21,319 bases of DNA from assembly GCA_018398765.1 (NCBI GenBank), contig JAHBMJ010001597.1, forward strand, positions 1 to 21,319, in the 5' to 3' direction. Below are positions 9,015-18,115 of the stretch, in pieces. The DNA is from Chromera velia. Taxonomy: Eukaryota > Sar > Chromeraceae. The notes beneath the pieces are model-generated. The model searched no databases and was not told the origin of the DNA. It saw only the letters and a program-made list of their open reading frames with translations. The first letter of the stretch is position 1. Every line of letters begins with the position of its first letter. A program made the position numbers and the translations under genes.

Positions 9015-9748
9015 CTGCACACAGATGTATACGCACACAGATGTATACACAATCAAGTGGATGGCAAGAAATAAGACGAAGCAAAGATGATCAGACGTCG
9101 CACCCAACCCAGGAAGTGGGCAAGGCAAGGCAGCCAGCACACCCACCTGCACACTCTCAGAAATATGCGAAATCTCTCTTAAATCGTCGATGCTCTCATC
9201 ACAATCAACAGAAGAACGGGCGGACAGAGAGATATACCTACATATACATGTAATAAGAGGAAGAGCGGAACTCAAAGAAACAAAAGGGGACTTGAATGGA
9301 AGGACTGCCGGAGGACGAGAGACGGGCGGAATCGGAATGAGTGAAAAAAAGGGAAAATTCCGTGTTTGCCGTTTTTGAAATACGCACACCATCGAAAAAA
9401 GAATCGCGAGAATATTGCCTTTTTGGTCTTTTTGAGTTGCTCCTTTATTCCCTCTCTTTCTCTCTCTCTCTCTCGCTCTCTCGCTCTCTTGCTCTCTCGC
9501 TTCCCTCTCTCTCGCTTCCCTCTCTCTCGCTCTCCTCTCTCTCGCTCTCCTCTCTCTCGCTCTCCTCTCTCTCGCTCTCCTCTCTCTCGCTCTCCTCTCT
9601 CTCGCTCTCGCTCTCGCTCTCGCTCTCGCTCTCGCTCTCGCTCTCGCTCTTGCTCTCGCTCTCGCTCTCGCTGTCGCTCTCGCTCTCGCTCTCGCTCTCG
9701 CTCTCACTCTCGCTCTCGCTCTCGCTCTCGCTCTCGCTCTCGCTCTCC

Positions 9749-9784
<36 letters not shown>

Positions 9785-10235
9785 GTGAGTGAGTGAGTGA
9801 GTGTGCGTGTGTGTGCGTGTATGTGCGTGCGTGCGAACGTTTCCCTGCTTTCTGAGTCCCAAACAAATATCGAGAACAAGAGAGGGCCTGAACAAGAGAG
9901 GCAGCCAGGCGACAAAGCGCAATGATCCCTCAACACCATCCTGAATCCCCGGCGTGAGGGCGCATGAGGGAGGGCCTGAACAAGAGAACTGCATTGCACG
10001 TCCCCTCAAGCCCCTCCCTGACTTTGACTAACTCTCTGGTCCACGTTCGCCCAGTGGATTCTCTTGGTGGGGTTGCTGCACTGCTAGCACTCTGCATGCA
10101 GACAAGTACGGGAGGGGTCAAAGCGTTGTCACCCGATAGGTTGTCAGCTCTTTGTCATTGACGATTTCGCGGGATGGGGTTGCAGCCAGCAGGTCTTGCC
10201 ATGAGATTTGTGTCTGTGTCTTGGTGTGTCTTCAC
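9015..10235 (-). other. probable intron before the first TSR exon
   Basis: No domain was found here. If the exon at 10236-10512 is real, this 1221-nt segment is the intron that links it in phase 1 to the first TSR exon. It contains the CTCTCG array. A small segment at about 10098-10030 (minus strand, CATGCAG acceptor, GTCAGG donor) is open in several frames and was not called. Confidence 0.4.
9449..9801. repeat. CTCTCG hexanucleotide array with (TG)n and GTGA tail
   Basis: CT-rich start, then longer CTCTCTCGCTCTC units (9500-9605), then a nearly pure CTCTCG hexamer array to about 9748, a TG run at 9752-9781 and a GTGA run at 9784-9801. Frames through it on both strands (Arg-Ser and Ala-Arg-Glu repeats) are artefacts of a six-base period. 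Confidence 0.95.
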
Positions 10236-10512
10236 CTGAGACGCATTTGTTTTCATTCTTGTCTACTAAATACTCAGACTGAGTGTGGACTTTCTCTTTC
10301 TCGCGGCCAATCAGATTTCGAAGCCCACCACATTCATCGACAGACAAAGCAAAACCCAAACTGTCCCAGACTGTCCTCGGTCCCCAGCCAGCATACAGGG
10401 GCTCGATCTTGGGTCCGTATACCATTGCAAGGGTCCTCCTTTTGGGTGCATGCGCCAGTCGGTCAAGAAGAAGCCAGGAGGACCTCAGGGGCCTGAAGGC
10501 AAATGAAAGCAC
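10236..10512 (-). CDS. candidate exon upstream of the TSR exons
   Basis: Minus strand, 92 open codons ending in a consensus donor, CAG|GTGAAG. The exit phase is 1, matching the first TSR exon. The peptide includes LAMVYGPKIEPLYAGWG and LRNLIGREKEKVHTQSEYL; no domain is recognised. Two 5' boundaries are possible: a CTAG acceptor giving 10512 (phase 0, which fits the upstream candidate) or the more typical CTTCAG giving 10492 (phase 2). It is probably the N-terminal part of the TSR protein. Confidence 0.4.
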
Positions 10513-10776
10513 CTAGCTGTACAAAGCACAATGAGGCCAGCGACGCGCATGGGTCACACCCAGAAGAAAAGAGCACGAAGGAAGAAACCACTGTCTGCAT
10601 AGATGTGATTTGAACATATTCCGAACATGCATACCAAAAAGGAGTCCAGGGACGGATGCATGTGAACTAGGATGTGAAAAGAGGCAACATGACAGTCATC
10701 AAAAATTTCTACAGTGGACTCTGCTGACTTTGTGGGGGGGGGCAGAAGTAGTTCCTGATAGGCCTCATGCATGTAC
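10513..10776. other. probable intron, no separate gene
   Basis: Contains a G9 run at 10733-10742 (plus strand) and a T-rich minus strand with an open frame at 10554-10826 that lacks domain features. If its neighbours are exons, this is the intron between them. Confidence 0.3.
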
Positions 10777-10999
10777 CTTCTCAAGATCCTTCTCGTCTTC
10801 CTCGTTGAAGATCTCGATTCGCGCAAATGCTTTCCTCACACATTCACGGGTGGCGGAACTCCTGGAGAGCCACCTCGAGTCAGTGTTGTTGAGAGTTGCG
10901 GGGAGAGGCTTGATTTCATGACGACTTTCTGCACTCTCCAGTGTCCTCTCCAGTCTGACGGACGGATTTGTCGACGTGGTCCCACCCTTTTGCAGGTTC
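10777..10999 (-). CDS. candidate exon, unknown product
   Basis: Minus strand: GTGCAG acceptor, 74 open codons (entered in phase 2), then AAG|GTACAT. The C-terminal part, ECVRKAFARIEIFNEEDEKD, is charged and helix-like; no known domain. A shorter exon in another frame (ending at a GTCGTC donor) is possible, so the frame is not certain. Its exit phase 0 fits the 10512 start of the next candidate exon. Confidence 0.32.
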
Positions 11000-11687
11000 C
11001 TGCACGCAACAGCGGTGGATGAGAAGGGCAAGCGTTGGTGTAGTGGACTGGAATCTAGACTGGAATCAAGAGACAAAGGGCAGTCCACCGCCCGAAGCAG
11101 CGCTCCCCTTTTCCTTCAAGGTGCCTCCAGTCGGAGGGGACAAATCGTGCAGATAGACGTCAGAAAACACCAGGAAAGCATCCAGGCCTTCTTTCTTTCA
11201 ATTAACTCCCTCGTTATTTTCCCTCCTCACCTCCATGCACACAGAGGCCTGACCTGGGCAGCTTTAGAGTCCTCTTTTCCCCCCGTCAGCATCATGGGGG
11301 GAATCGTCAGGTCTGCAAGCAGTCAAAGAAGGAGCAGAGGTTGATTGGTTCGAGACAGGAAGCACAGAACCCATCAGCACATGAACCCAAGAAGTGGCTA
11401 TGCAGAACTCGATATGCTTGGATGATGCCACGAGGAACGAGAAACAGCAGCTTCACAAACTATCACAAGCCTGTCTTATTGTTCGAATGAAGAATTCCCG
11501 AAGATCTCAATTAAATGCCTGAACAGAGACGTAACGTATCTTTTTTTGTTCCTCTGAGAAAAGATTTTCTCCACTGACTAATATAGATGCATAAGCACTC
11601 ATGGACACTGTTTTACACCAGCCATCCCTTGCACAAGCTTCCTGTATCTCTCTGGGAGCTCTTTCTACAGGCTTCTCGAAGGCGCAC
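11000..11687. other. no supported gene; possible intron
   Basis: Mixed-composition DNA without recognised domains on either strand. A plus-strand frame at 10976-11344 is open but featureless. It may be the 688-nt intron between two candidate exons. Confidence 0.3.
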
Positions 11688-11822
11688 CTGCGTACTGGGC
11701 TCCCTCTCAAGCCCCTTCGATCTGATGCCCTCGAAAATTTCTTGTGCGGTCCTTCAAGTTTTCCGAAGATGCACTCGGACAACCCCTCGAAATACTTGAG
11801 GCGTCCGGAGGAGCGTTTCAAG
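11688..11822 (-). CDS. candidate exon, first of the possible minus-strand chain
   Basis: Minus strand: CCTCCCTCACAG acceptor, 135 nt, CAG|GTGCGC donor, entered and left in phase 2, so it joins in frame to the exon starting at 10999. It reads KRSSGRLKYFEGLSECIFGK and onward; no domain. A different frame here also looks coding-like (…RTAQEIFEGIRSKGLERE…) but has a TGA just upstream. No start codon or promoter was assigned. Confidence 0.22.
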
Positions 11823-12402
11823 CTGTGAGGGAGGGGCTGCCGCCGGCTGGGGCAGAGTCTCCACAGGTCTCGGTCTGTTTCAGAAAACCACCATGAGGAA
11901 AGGAGATGCAAAAAAAAAGCCACATCGATACGTCGAATTTCTAATTTCCTGTTCTCTTCTCGATCGCAGCAGAAGAAAACAATGGTGCGAACATCACCGC
12001 CGACTCAGGCACTGACAGGCAGACACACAAGATTTCCTGAATCCTCATGATGGTTTCAATCATTTTCAATCCTGTTTGTCATTCGATCACGCTCAACATC
12101 GCTCTGCATGACAACTGTGTTCAAATTATATAAAGAGCCCAAAATAGCCCAAACGAAATGGCTCACAGATGCTCACAGTGGTCATGCGCTCGCGTGCAGG
12201 CTACCCGCGGCCCGGGGGGTCCGCAGCGGCCATGCTGGCCTATGCAATGGCATGCATGCAGTTTTGCAATCAACCTTCCGCGCGAGCCACGGCCGGCCCC
12301 CGCGGCCCCTATATACTGTTGTATCGACACATGATCGACACAATGACTCATGCAGGATGCCACTTCCACAGGCTTCAGTGGCATGCCGGGGCCCAGCAAA
12401 AA
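11823..12402. other. no supported gene
   Basis: Contains a GC-rich island (12200-12310) with a TATATA sequence at 12310-12315 and open frames on both strands. No signal peptide or domain is visible. It could hold the 5' end of the minus-strand gene, but nothing demonstrates that. Confidence 0.35.
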
Positions 12403-12477
12403 ATCGTCTAGACCAAAGCCTCTTAGTATTAATCCTCAGGGCCGTCTTGCAAAAAGACTGTCTAGAGTCTAGACGAT
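12403..12477. repeat. 75-bp segment with 11-bp inverted ends
   Basis: ATCGTCTAGAC (12403-12413) is the exact complement of GTCTAGACGAT (12467-12477). It immediately precedes a minisatellite unit. Too small to classify. Confidence 0.6.
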
Positions 12478-12511
12478 GAAAGTGGAAAGACTATCATGCA
12501 AACAGACAGAA
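12478..12511. repeat. single left-hand unit of the 38-bp minisatellite
   Basis: GAAAGTGGAAAGACTATCAT and the following CAAACAGACAGAA match the unit of the large array at 16.6-17.6 kb. The matching right-hand remnant is at 14266-14352, so an element has split this copy. Confidence 0.75.
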
Positions 12512-12558
12512 GGCTGTCTGAAGAGGATTAAGAGATTCTAGCTACTAGACTTACTAGA
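12512..12558. repeat. 47-bp direct repeat, left copy
   Basis: Starts GGCTGTCTGAAGAGGATTA and ends GACTTACTAGA. It matches 14219-14265 at 46 of 47 positions (A here, T there, at position 20). The two copies bracket the 12559-14218 insertion. Confidence 0.9.
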
Positions 12559-14218
12559 GCTTTTCCTGAGTCGGCTGCTGCGGCCTGGTACTTAGGATCT
12601 TCACGAGAGTCTTGCAGAGAGTTTTGGCTCTGTCCGCCTCTCTGTCATGTTGTGTCTACAGTGTGAGATGTGAAGTATTTCACGGTGGTATTCTCTCCTT
12701 GTTTCCTGTTACAGCACGCTGCTAAACCGTCTGATGACTGCGTTTGCTCGGCCGTTCTGTAACTAGACTTGAGAGCTCTGCCATCTTTTGACTTACCGTC
12801 TTCTTTTCATCATCTCGGTCTCACGTTACATTTTTCGCTTTCTTGGGATGGCTGTGTCTGCTCCCTCTGTCTTGGCCCAGGCTGTCGTCTGGAGGATGGA
12901 AGCTTTTCTTGTTAAACAAGGTTCTGCGGTTCCAGGCCCTTTCCAACCCGGTTCGTTGGTGGAAGCTTTAGAACGTTTTCTTGGATTCCTTCACCGGCGC
13001 GAAAATCCGGTTGCGTCTTCTGAATCAACACGCGGTGGTGCTACAGTAGTAGTAGTCGGCTGTCACCGACGCAGTAGACATACGAGAAGAGGGAAACGCT
13101 TCTCTAGGGCAAAGTGGGAACGAATCAGTTTAGATAAGGGCGACGTAGAGGTGCCATCTTCGAAAGAATGCACATCTCTTTCTAGACTGGGCCACTTGAC
13201 TGCATCAGAGTGCACTCTCGGGCCCCTTCCTGTGTAGAAAGAGTCTGGTGGGCGTGAATATGGCCATTATTTTGTGATGCAAACAGCTAGATGGTGTCAA
13301 ACGCAAGAGAAAAAGTTCCAAAGTGGGTTTGGGACTTCTTCTGGGGTTTGGAGTGACATGGTGCGACAGAGGCATGGTTTGTCGCTTCGTGCAGGAGTGG
13401 CAGCTGGGGAGGAGGGGGGGTATGCCTCGTTGGGGCCTGTGAAATCGGGTCTCTCTATTGATCCTTTTCGAAGCGATAGGCGCGTAAACAAAGACTTTGT
13501 GACGGAAGGGCGTCGCTTGCTTCACTTTTGCATGCAAGCCTTGGGTCATCGTCAAATGGTCCGGTAGAAAGGGGGGCCGCGCGCGTGTCCATTGAGGATC
13601 GTTGGAGAAGTGCTGCCAATTTAGCTGTTGGGGGCCCTTTTTAGGATTGGACTCCCTGAGGTTCTCTTCCTTCTTCCTTCTTTGGAATGATTCTTTCCTT
13701 ACTTCTTGTCTTTCTTCCTTTCCTCACCTCCGCTCTTTCTTTCTTCCATATGCATTCCTATTTGCCTTCTTTCTCTTCGCTTCTCTAACATTTTCTTGAT
13801 GACAACTGTAAATGAATACTTACCGTAGAGAACTTTTTTCCTTCTTCGCAAATCTTGGCCTGTTCGATCGCTCACGCAATTAAGCCAACAGCGATAGACA
13901 AATGACAGTGGCAGACCGACGGGGTGTGGATAGCTGGGGTAAAACAAAAGCTGTTTGGTGTTTTGGGCAGTGTTACAGTATATGACGCGATCGATACATC
14001 CTTACACGCGTGTGTGCATCATGCATCTACGCGTGCTGATCTCTGTATGCACGCATGCATGCATTTAATTATTTGTTTGCATGCATGCAGTTGCATTTAT
14101 ATGCATCTTTGCCGATTGATCGCTGTATACATTGCTCGTATGCCTTACGACAGCCTTGTAAACCTCCGTTTCGCGTGCTGGAAACTGACAATGCATGTCG
14201 GTGTGGTCGAGATTCCTC
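12559..14218 (+). mobile_element. 1.66-kb insertion, probable non-autonomous or decayed retroelement
   Basis: This segment lies exactly between the 47-bp direct repeats and interrupts a minisatellite remnant, so it is an insertion. It holds a 260-codon frame broken by one TAG, then a pyrimidine-rich stretch and a tail with AGCGATAGACAAA at 13890-13902. That tail motif recurs downstream of the reverse transcriptase at 20088-20100 (20 of 22 positions when extended), suggesting one family with a shared 3' region. No terminal inverted repeats, poly-A tail or RT motif is visible in this copy. The 47-bp flanks may be an unusually long target duplication, or short terminal repeats belonging to the element. 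Confidence 0.55.
12848..13567 (+). pseudogene. element ORF interrupted by one TAG, unknown product
   Basis: From the ATG at 12848 one frame runs to the stop at 13565-13567, broken only by TAG at 13235-13237. The first part begins MAVSAPSVLAQAVVWRMEAF and contains a basic stretch (RRSRHTRRGKRFSRAKW). The second part includes TEGRRLLHFCMQALGHRQ. Codons are rich in third-position T, like the RT frame at 19.3 kb and unlike the TSR exons. No domain is recognised; a nucleic-acid-binding first protein of the element is possible but unproven. Confidence 0.45.
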
Positions 14219-14265
14219 GGCTGTCTGAAGAGGATTATGAGATTCTAGCTACTAGACTTACTAGA
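14219..14265. repeat. 47-bp direct repeat, right copy
   Basis: Partner of 12512-12558 with a single mismatch. It is followed directly by AGTGGAGAGTTCGTCATTCA, which resumes the minisatellite unit. Confidence 0.9.
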
Positions 14266-14352
14266 AGTGGAGAGTTCGTCATTCAAGCACGAAAGATGAA
14301 AGTGAAGAGAAGTTCAATGTTTGCGTGTTTATCTTCATATATAGGAGTTCTG
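14266..14352. repeat. right-hand minisatellite remnant and array border
   Basis: About one and a half degenerate 38-bp units, then the border GAGAAGTTCAATGTTTGCGT and the following TTTATCTTCATATATAGGA. Almost the same border ends the large array at 17600-17640. The two loci are therefore copies of one larger unit. Confidence 0.75.
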
Positions 14353-14631
14353 GTTTATTTTTATACTATTCCACAACTATTCATAACTATTCAAACCATT
14401 TTAAGTTCTATCATTTTTTTTTTTTTTAAGTTCTTTATCTATCTTTGTCAAAAATATTCAAAATTTAGTAAATTACTCACAGTGGTACATATATATATTA
14501 AAAATTCTGCTAGAAATTCCTTGAATCCTTGTGAGGAAGTCTTTATTGTTTTTTGTTCAAATGTTGTAAACTCTATCCTTCATCCTCCTCCAAATGATTC
14601 TGCTTTAAATTTCATATTTTAGGAAGGCAAA
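14353..14631. other. AT-rich DNA, no supported gene
   Basis: T-rich with a T14 run near 14415. A 232-codon frame opening at 13924 ends here (14622), but it crosses the insertion junction, the 47-bp repeat and the minisatellite, so it is not called as a gene. Confidence 0.5.
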
Positions 14632-14863
14632 ACCTCCCTGAACCTAAGTGCTACTTGAAAAAATATAATTAAGATCATCTCTATCTGTAGCATCTTTTTT
14701 TAAGAGACCGTCCACGCCTGCGGCGTAGACGGTCAAGACATCGTCCAGATATGCGGCTTTGGCTTTCAAAACACCATAAATGATCCGCGCCTGCGGCGCG
14801 GACTTTCAAGCTTATCCAAAAATGTGGTCTGAACTTTCAAGTGGTAGTTAGGTTCAGGGAGGT
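14632..14863. mobile_element. 232-bp foldback (MITE-like) element
   Basis: Starts ACCTCCCTGAACCTAA and ends TTAGGTTCAGGGAGGT. The 29-bp terminal inverted repeats (14632-14660 and 14835-14863) match at 26 of 29 positions. Inside are two GC-rich hairpins with TGC loops (14707-14733, arms 11/12 paired; 14784-14802, arms 8/8) and repeats of CTTTCAAG. No convincing target-site duplication was found, so the superfamily is unknown. Confidence 0.7.
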
Positions 14864-15225
14864 CGAAAGCAAAAACATTCTCTATGGTCCAGCAAAAACC
14901 AGCATCCAAGCATATGAAAACTGAAAAGAAAACTAGAGAAATGAAACTAGAACAGACGTCAGCTTTTGTATGGAATTATCAACCAAACAAGATTTAAAGC
15001 ATATTGTTTGTTTCAATGAGGGGTCATATACGTAGACAGACAAGAAAGATGAAGACTGAAAGGTCGTTATGTGAGGAAACAAGGAAGATGAAAGTGAAAC
15101 GGATTTTCTGCAAGCAGACGGGCTAGCAGATAGGATGAAACTGGAGAGGCCTTTAACACGCAGGCAGGAAAGATCGAAGCTAGTAGAAAGTAGTCATGCA
15201 AGCCAGTAAGATAGACAAAAGTGGA
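14864..15225. repeat. degenerate minisatellite units
   Basis: Old copies of the 38-bp unit are readable (AAAGATGAAGACTGAAAGG near 15047, AAGATGAAAGTGAAACGG near 15086, GGATGAAACTGGAGAGGCC near 15135). They run into the hAT-like element, which splits the array. Confidence 0.65.
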
Positions 15226-15233
15226 GAGTCGTC

Positions 15234-16532
15234 CAGGGTTGCTTTTTTGTTCGGTAACGACCCCTCTCTACCGGTAATTACCGGATTACCGGTAATGGAC
15301 TCCGTTTACCTAAGTTTTACCGAAAAAAAATGAGGAGAAAATGAAGCTTCAAAAAAAAAATTTCACTTGCGGTGCAACTCCTATTCTTTAGTTTTAAAGA
15401 CTTCTTTCAACGTTTTTAGCACTTTTAGGAATCGAATTAAGATTTTTTTAAAAATATGTTGTTTGTTTACGCTTGTTTGCCTGGTTCAAAGGTCTATCAA
15501 CCGGAAGTGGTAGTCGTTGTGGAGGTAAAGAAGCAGCTAGCAGGTGGCCTAGCCTTAAGACGTGAAAACCTCTTTTGAGAGGACGTGCTCACCTTCGAGG
15601 TTGTCAGATTTGTTGCATCACACTTGCATGGTGCCTATAAATATAGCGTGCCGGCCCACAAGAGTGTTGGTGGAGGTGAGTTATGCCGATTGTGTACCAT
15701 TTTTGGTCGTCAACACGCTACTAAGATGTTATTGAGGCTAATGGCAATCCGTCTTTCCAGTTTTATCATTTAAAACAGCATGGCTGCCCTTTAGTATCTC
15801 ACTTAAACGATAGATAACTTAATTTACAATATGTAAATGACTGTCAAACCTAGTTAAACCATATAAATGAACTTAGCAAATGCCGAAGAAGGCATTCAGA
15901 TGGAGGAGATCAAAGATGAGGTTCATGTTCTGACAGAATGTAAGGACACAGAAAGGGAATGGAACAGGCTGAAAGAACTGTACGAAATTGCGAAGCAGAA
16001 AGCACCCATTGACATAAGAATACAGATCGTACAACGCGTTGCAGGTGCAACCGGGAGGGGCACTTCTGATAATAAGAAAAAAATGAAGGATATGGTGTTG
16101 CTGTTGTGCACAATTCTGCCTAGAAGCGGTTCTAAAGCTATAGCCGACTGTCTCAAGAAGGTCCATTCTGTCGATAAGGCAAGTTGAGGCGAATCGATCC
16201 GATTAGCATGCAGGCTTCCTCATCCCCCCCCCCCATGAATGTGTGCTCTGGGTTGTCCTCAAAGCCTTGCTAGTGGCTTGGGATTTGGCGTCGCTAAATC
16301 TAGGATTTAACCCTCAATCATCAGTTAGACCGTATAAATAAACGAACAAATAACTCAAAATGCTTAAAAAAATGTTTATTATTATAAATAAATTTTTTAA
16401 ATTATGGTTTTAAATTATACTTTATCTCTATAATCTTTACCAAACTTTTTACCGGTGGCCGGCCACTCTACCGGTAATTGCCGGTTAACCGGTAATCAGC
16501 TCGCTTTACCACCGGAAAAATCGGTAACCCTG
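15234..16532. mobile_element. hAT-like DNA transposon, non-autonomous, 1299 bp
   Basis: It is flanked by an exact 8-bp duplication, GAGTCGTC (15226-15233 and 16533-16540). Terminal repeats are CAGGGTTGC at the left and GTAACCCTG at the right (one mismatch when inverted). Subterminal CCGGTAATTACCGGATTACC (from 15272) and CCGGTAATTGCCGGTTAACC (from 16470) are repeated near the ends in the same orientation. An 8-bp duplication with CAGGG-type ends is the hAT signature. Removing it restores a continuous minisatellite unit (GTGGAGAGTCGTCATG). At 1.3 kb it is too short for a full transposase, and none is seen; it would depend on an enzyme in trans. It carries a foreign-looking fragment at 15579-16187. 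Confidence 0.85.
15579..16187 (+). pseudogene. fragment resembling the Cys/His tail of a non-LTR reverse transcriptase
   Basis: Two frames lie inside the hAT-like element. The first (15579-15773) reads VRFVASHLHGAYKY and GGGELCRLCTIFG, with CxxC at 15684-15695. The second (15867-16187) reads EEIKDEVHVLTECKDTE, with HxxxxC starting at 15924. Removing the 171-bp GT-AG segment 15706-15876 (donor G|GTCGTC, acceptor TTAG|CA) joins them in frame as CxxC-x19-HxxxxC followed by a charged helix. That is the layout of the zinc-binding tail of many LINE-type reverse transcriptases. The upstream RT domain is absent. It may be captured host or retroelement sequence; the apparent intron may instead be an indel. 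Confidence 0.4.
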
Positions 16533-16540
16533 GAGTCGTC

Positions 16541-17615
16541 ATGTTCGACAGCGCACAACAAAAGAAAGTAGAGACCTACCAAGCAAGCAAAAAAGAAAGA
16601 TGGGAATATGAAAGTGGAGAAGCCGTCATGCAAGAAGAAAGAAAGAAAGATGAAAGTGGAGAGGCCGTCATACAAACAGACAGAAAGATGAAAGTGGAGA
16701 GGCCGTCATGCAAACAGACAGAATGATTAAAGTAGATAGGCCGTCATGCAAACAGACAGAAAGATGAAAGTGGAGAGGCCGCCATGTAAACAGACAGAAA
16801 GATGGAAATGGAGAGGCCGTCATGCAAACAGACAAAAAGATGGAAGTGGAGAGGCCGTCATGCAAGCAGAGAGAAAGATGGAAGTGGAGAAGCCGTCATG
16901 CAAACAGACAGAAAGATGGAGGTGGAGAGGCTGTCGTGCAAACAGACAGAAAGATGAAAGTGGAGAGGCGCCATACAAACAGACAGAAAGATGGAAGTGG
17001 AGAGGCGCCATGCAAACAGACAGAAAGATGGAAATGGAGAGGCTATCATGGAAACAGACAGAAAGATGGAGGTGGAAAGGCCGTCGTGCAAACAGATAGA
17101 AAGATGAAAGTGGAGAAGCGCCATGCAAACAGACAGAAAGGTGAAAGTGGAGAGGCGCCATGCAAACAGACAGAAAGATAGAAGCGGAGAGGCGCCATGT
17201 AAACAGACAGAAAGATGAAAGTTGAGAGGCCGTCATGCAAATAAACAAAAAGATGGAAGTAGAGAGGCCGTCATGCAAACAGACAGAAAGACAAAAGTGG
17301 AGAGGCCATCATATAAACAGACAGAAAGATGGAAGTGGAGAGGCTGTCGTGCAAACAGACAAAAAGATGAAAGTGGAGAGGCCATCATGCAAACAGACAG
17401 AAAGATGGAAGTGGAGAGGCCGTCACACAAATAGACAGAAAGATGAAAGTGGAAAGGCCGCCATGCAAACAGATAGAAAGATGGAAGTGGAGAGGCCATC
17501 ATGCAAACAGACAGAAAAATGGAAGTGGAGAGGCCGTCATGCAAAGAGACAAAAAGATGGAAGTGGAGAGGCCGGTATTCAAGCAGAAAAGGTGAAAGTG
17601 GAGAGAAGTTCAACG
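16541..17615. repeat. 38-bp minisatellite, about 26 units
   Basis: The unit reads GATGAAAGTGGAGAGGCCGT and continues CATGCAAACAGACAGAAA. Variants include GATGGAAGTGG and a 37-bp form with GGCGCCAT in place of GGCCGTCAT, which clusters at 16950-17210. There are no spacers, so it is not a CRISPR array. Because 38 is not a multiple of 3, the frames rotate and give a 38-residue periodic peptide; these frames stay open on both strands but have no start context or other support as genes. Confidence 0.95.
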
Positions 17616-17650
17616 TCTGCGTGTTTATCTTTATATAGGACTTCTAGCCT

Positions 17651-18115
17651 GAAGATTTGATTCTCTCACCACGTGTCCAGACAGAAGCTTGATTGAACTG
17701 TGTATGCAGAGTTCACTAATTCTCATAGCAAGGTCAGTCAAAAAGCTGCTGCTTAGCTGCATGCACAAATGTAGGATTAACTGAAAATTTGAACCTACTG
17801 GTGGGCCTGTTACCTCTATCTTGCAGATGACATTGTACAGGAGAATATGTAGCTATGTCTGTCCCATACCAGTTCTTTTTTGCCATCGAAGATCCTATAG
17901 CTTAATTAAATGCATTTGCATCGCCGAGATCGATCTTGTGCCATGCATTGGCGTCCCGCACATATTGCTTGAGGGGCACGTTTCTCTCTGCATGTTATGC
18001 GCGGAGGGATTGTTTTCTTGCGACCATTCGCACGGAGCCCGTCATGCGTAACGGATGGGTATCGCCATCGGGGGATACACACGCACGTTACCCATTGACC
18101 CAGGGTCGTGGGGGT
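17651..18115. other. no supported gene
   Basis: Ordinary mixed DNA. CCATTCGCACGGAG at 18023 is the inverted complement of CTCCGTGCGAATGG at 18298 in the tandem duplication that follows, hinting at an old foldback. Open frames are short and featureless. Confidence 0.45.

Noticed and set aside
8925-9866. 313-codon minus-strand frame rich in Ala-Arg-Glu
   Set aside because: It is the CTCTCG array read in one frame, and at its end it overlaps a TSR exon in a different frame.
10030-10098. Small Ser/Thr/Pro exon between 10236 and the first TSR exon
   Set aside because: Splice signals exist but several frames are open and the only stop-free phases do not match the neighbours.
10371-10450. tRNA- or SINE-like sequence suggested by a GVRIPLQGS-type translated pattern
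   Set aside because: I could not build a cloverleaf or both internal promoter boxes there.
12512-14265. Classic LTR retrotransposon
   Set aside because: The repeats are only 47 bp, lack TG...CA ends, and no primer-binding site or RT is present between them.
16541-17660. 38-residue periodic proteins from the minisatellite, and a CRISPR-like look
   Set aside because: Frames are open on both strands through the period alone; there are no spacers, so it is neither a CRISPR array nor a supported gene.
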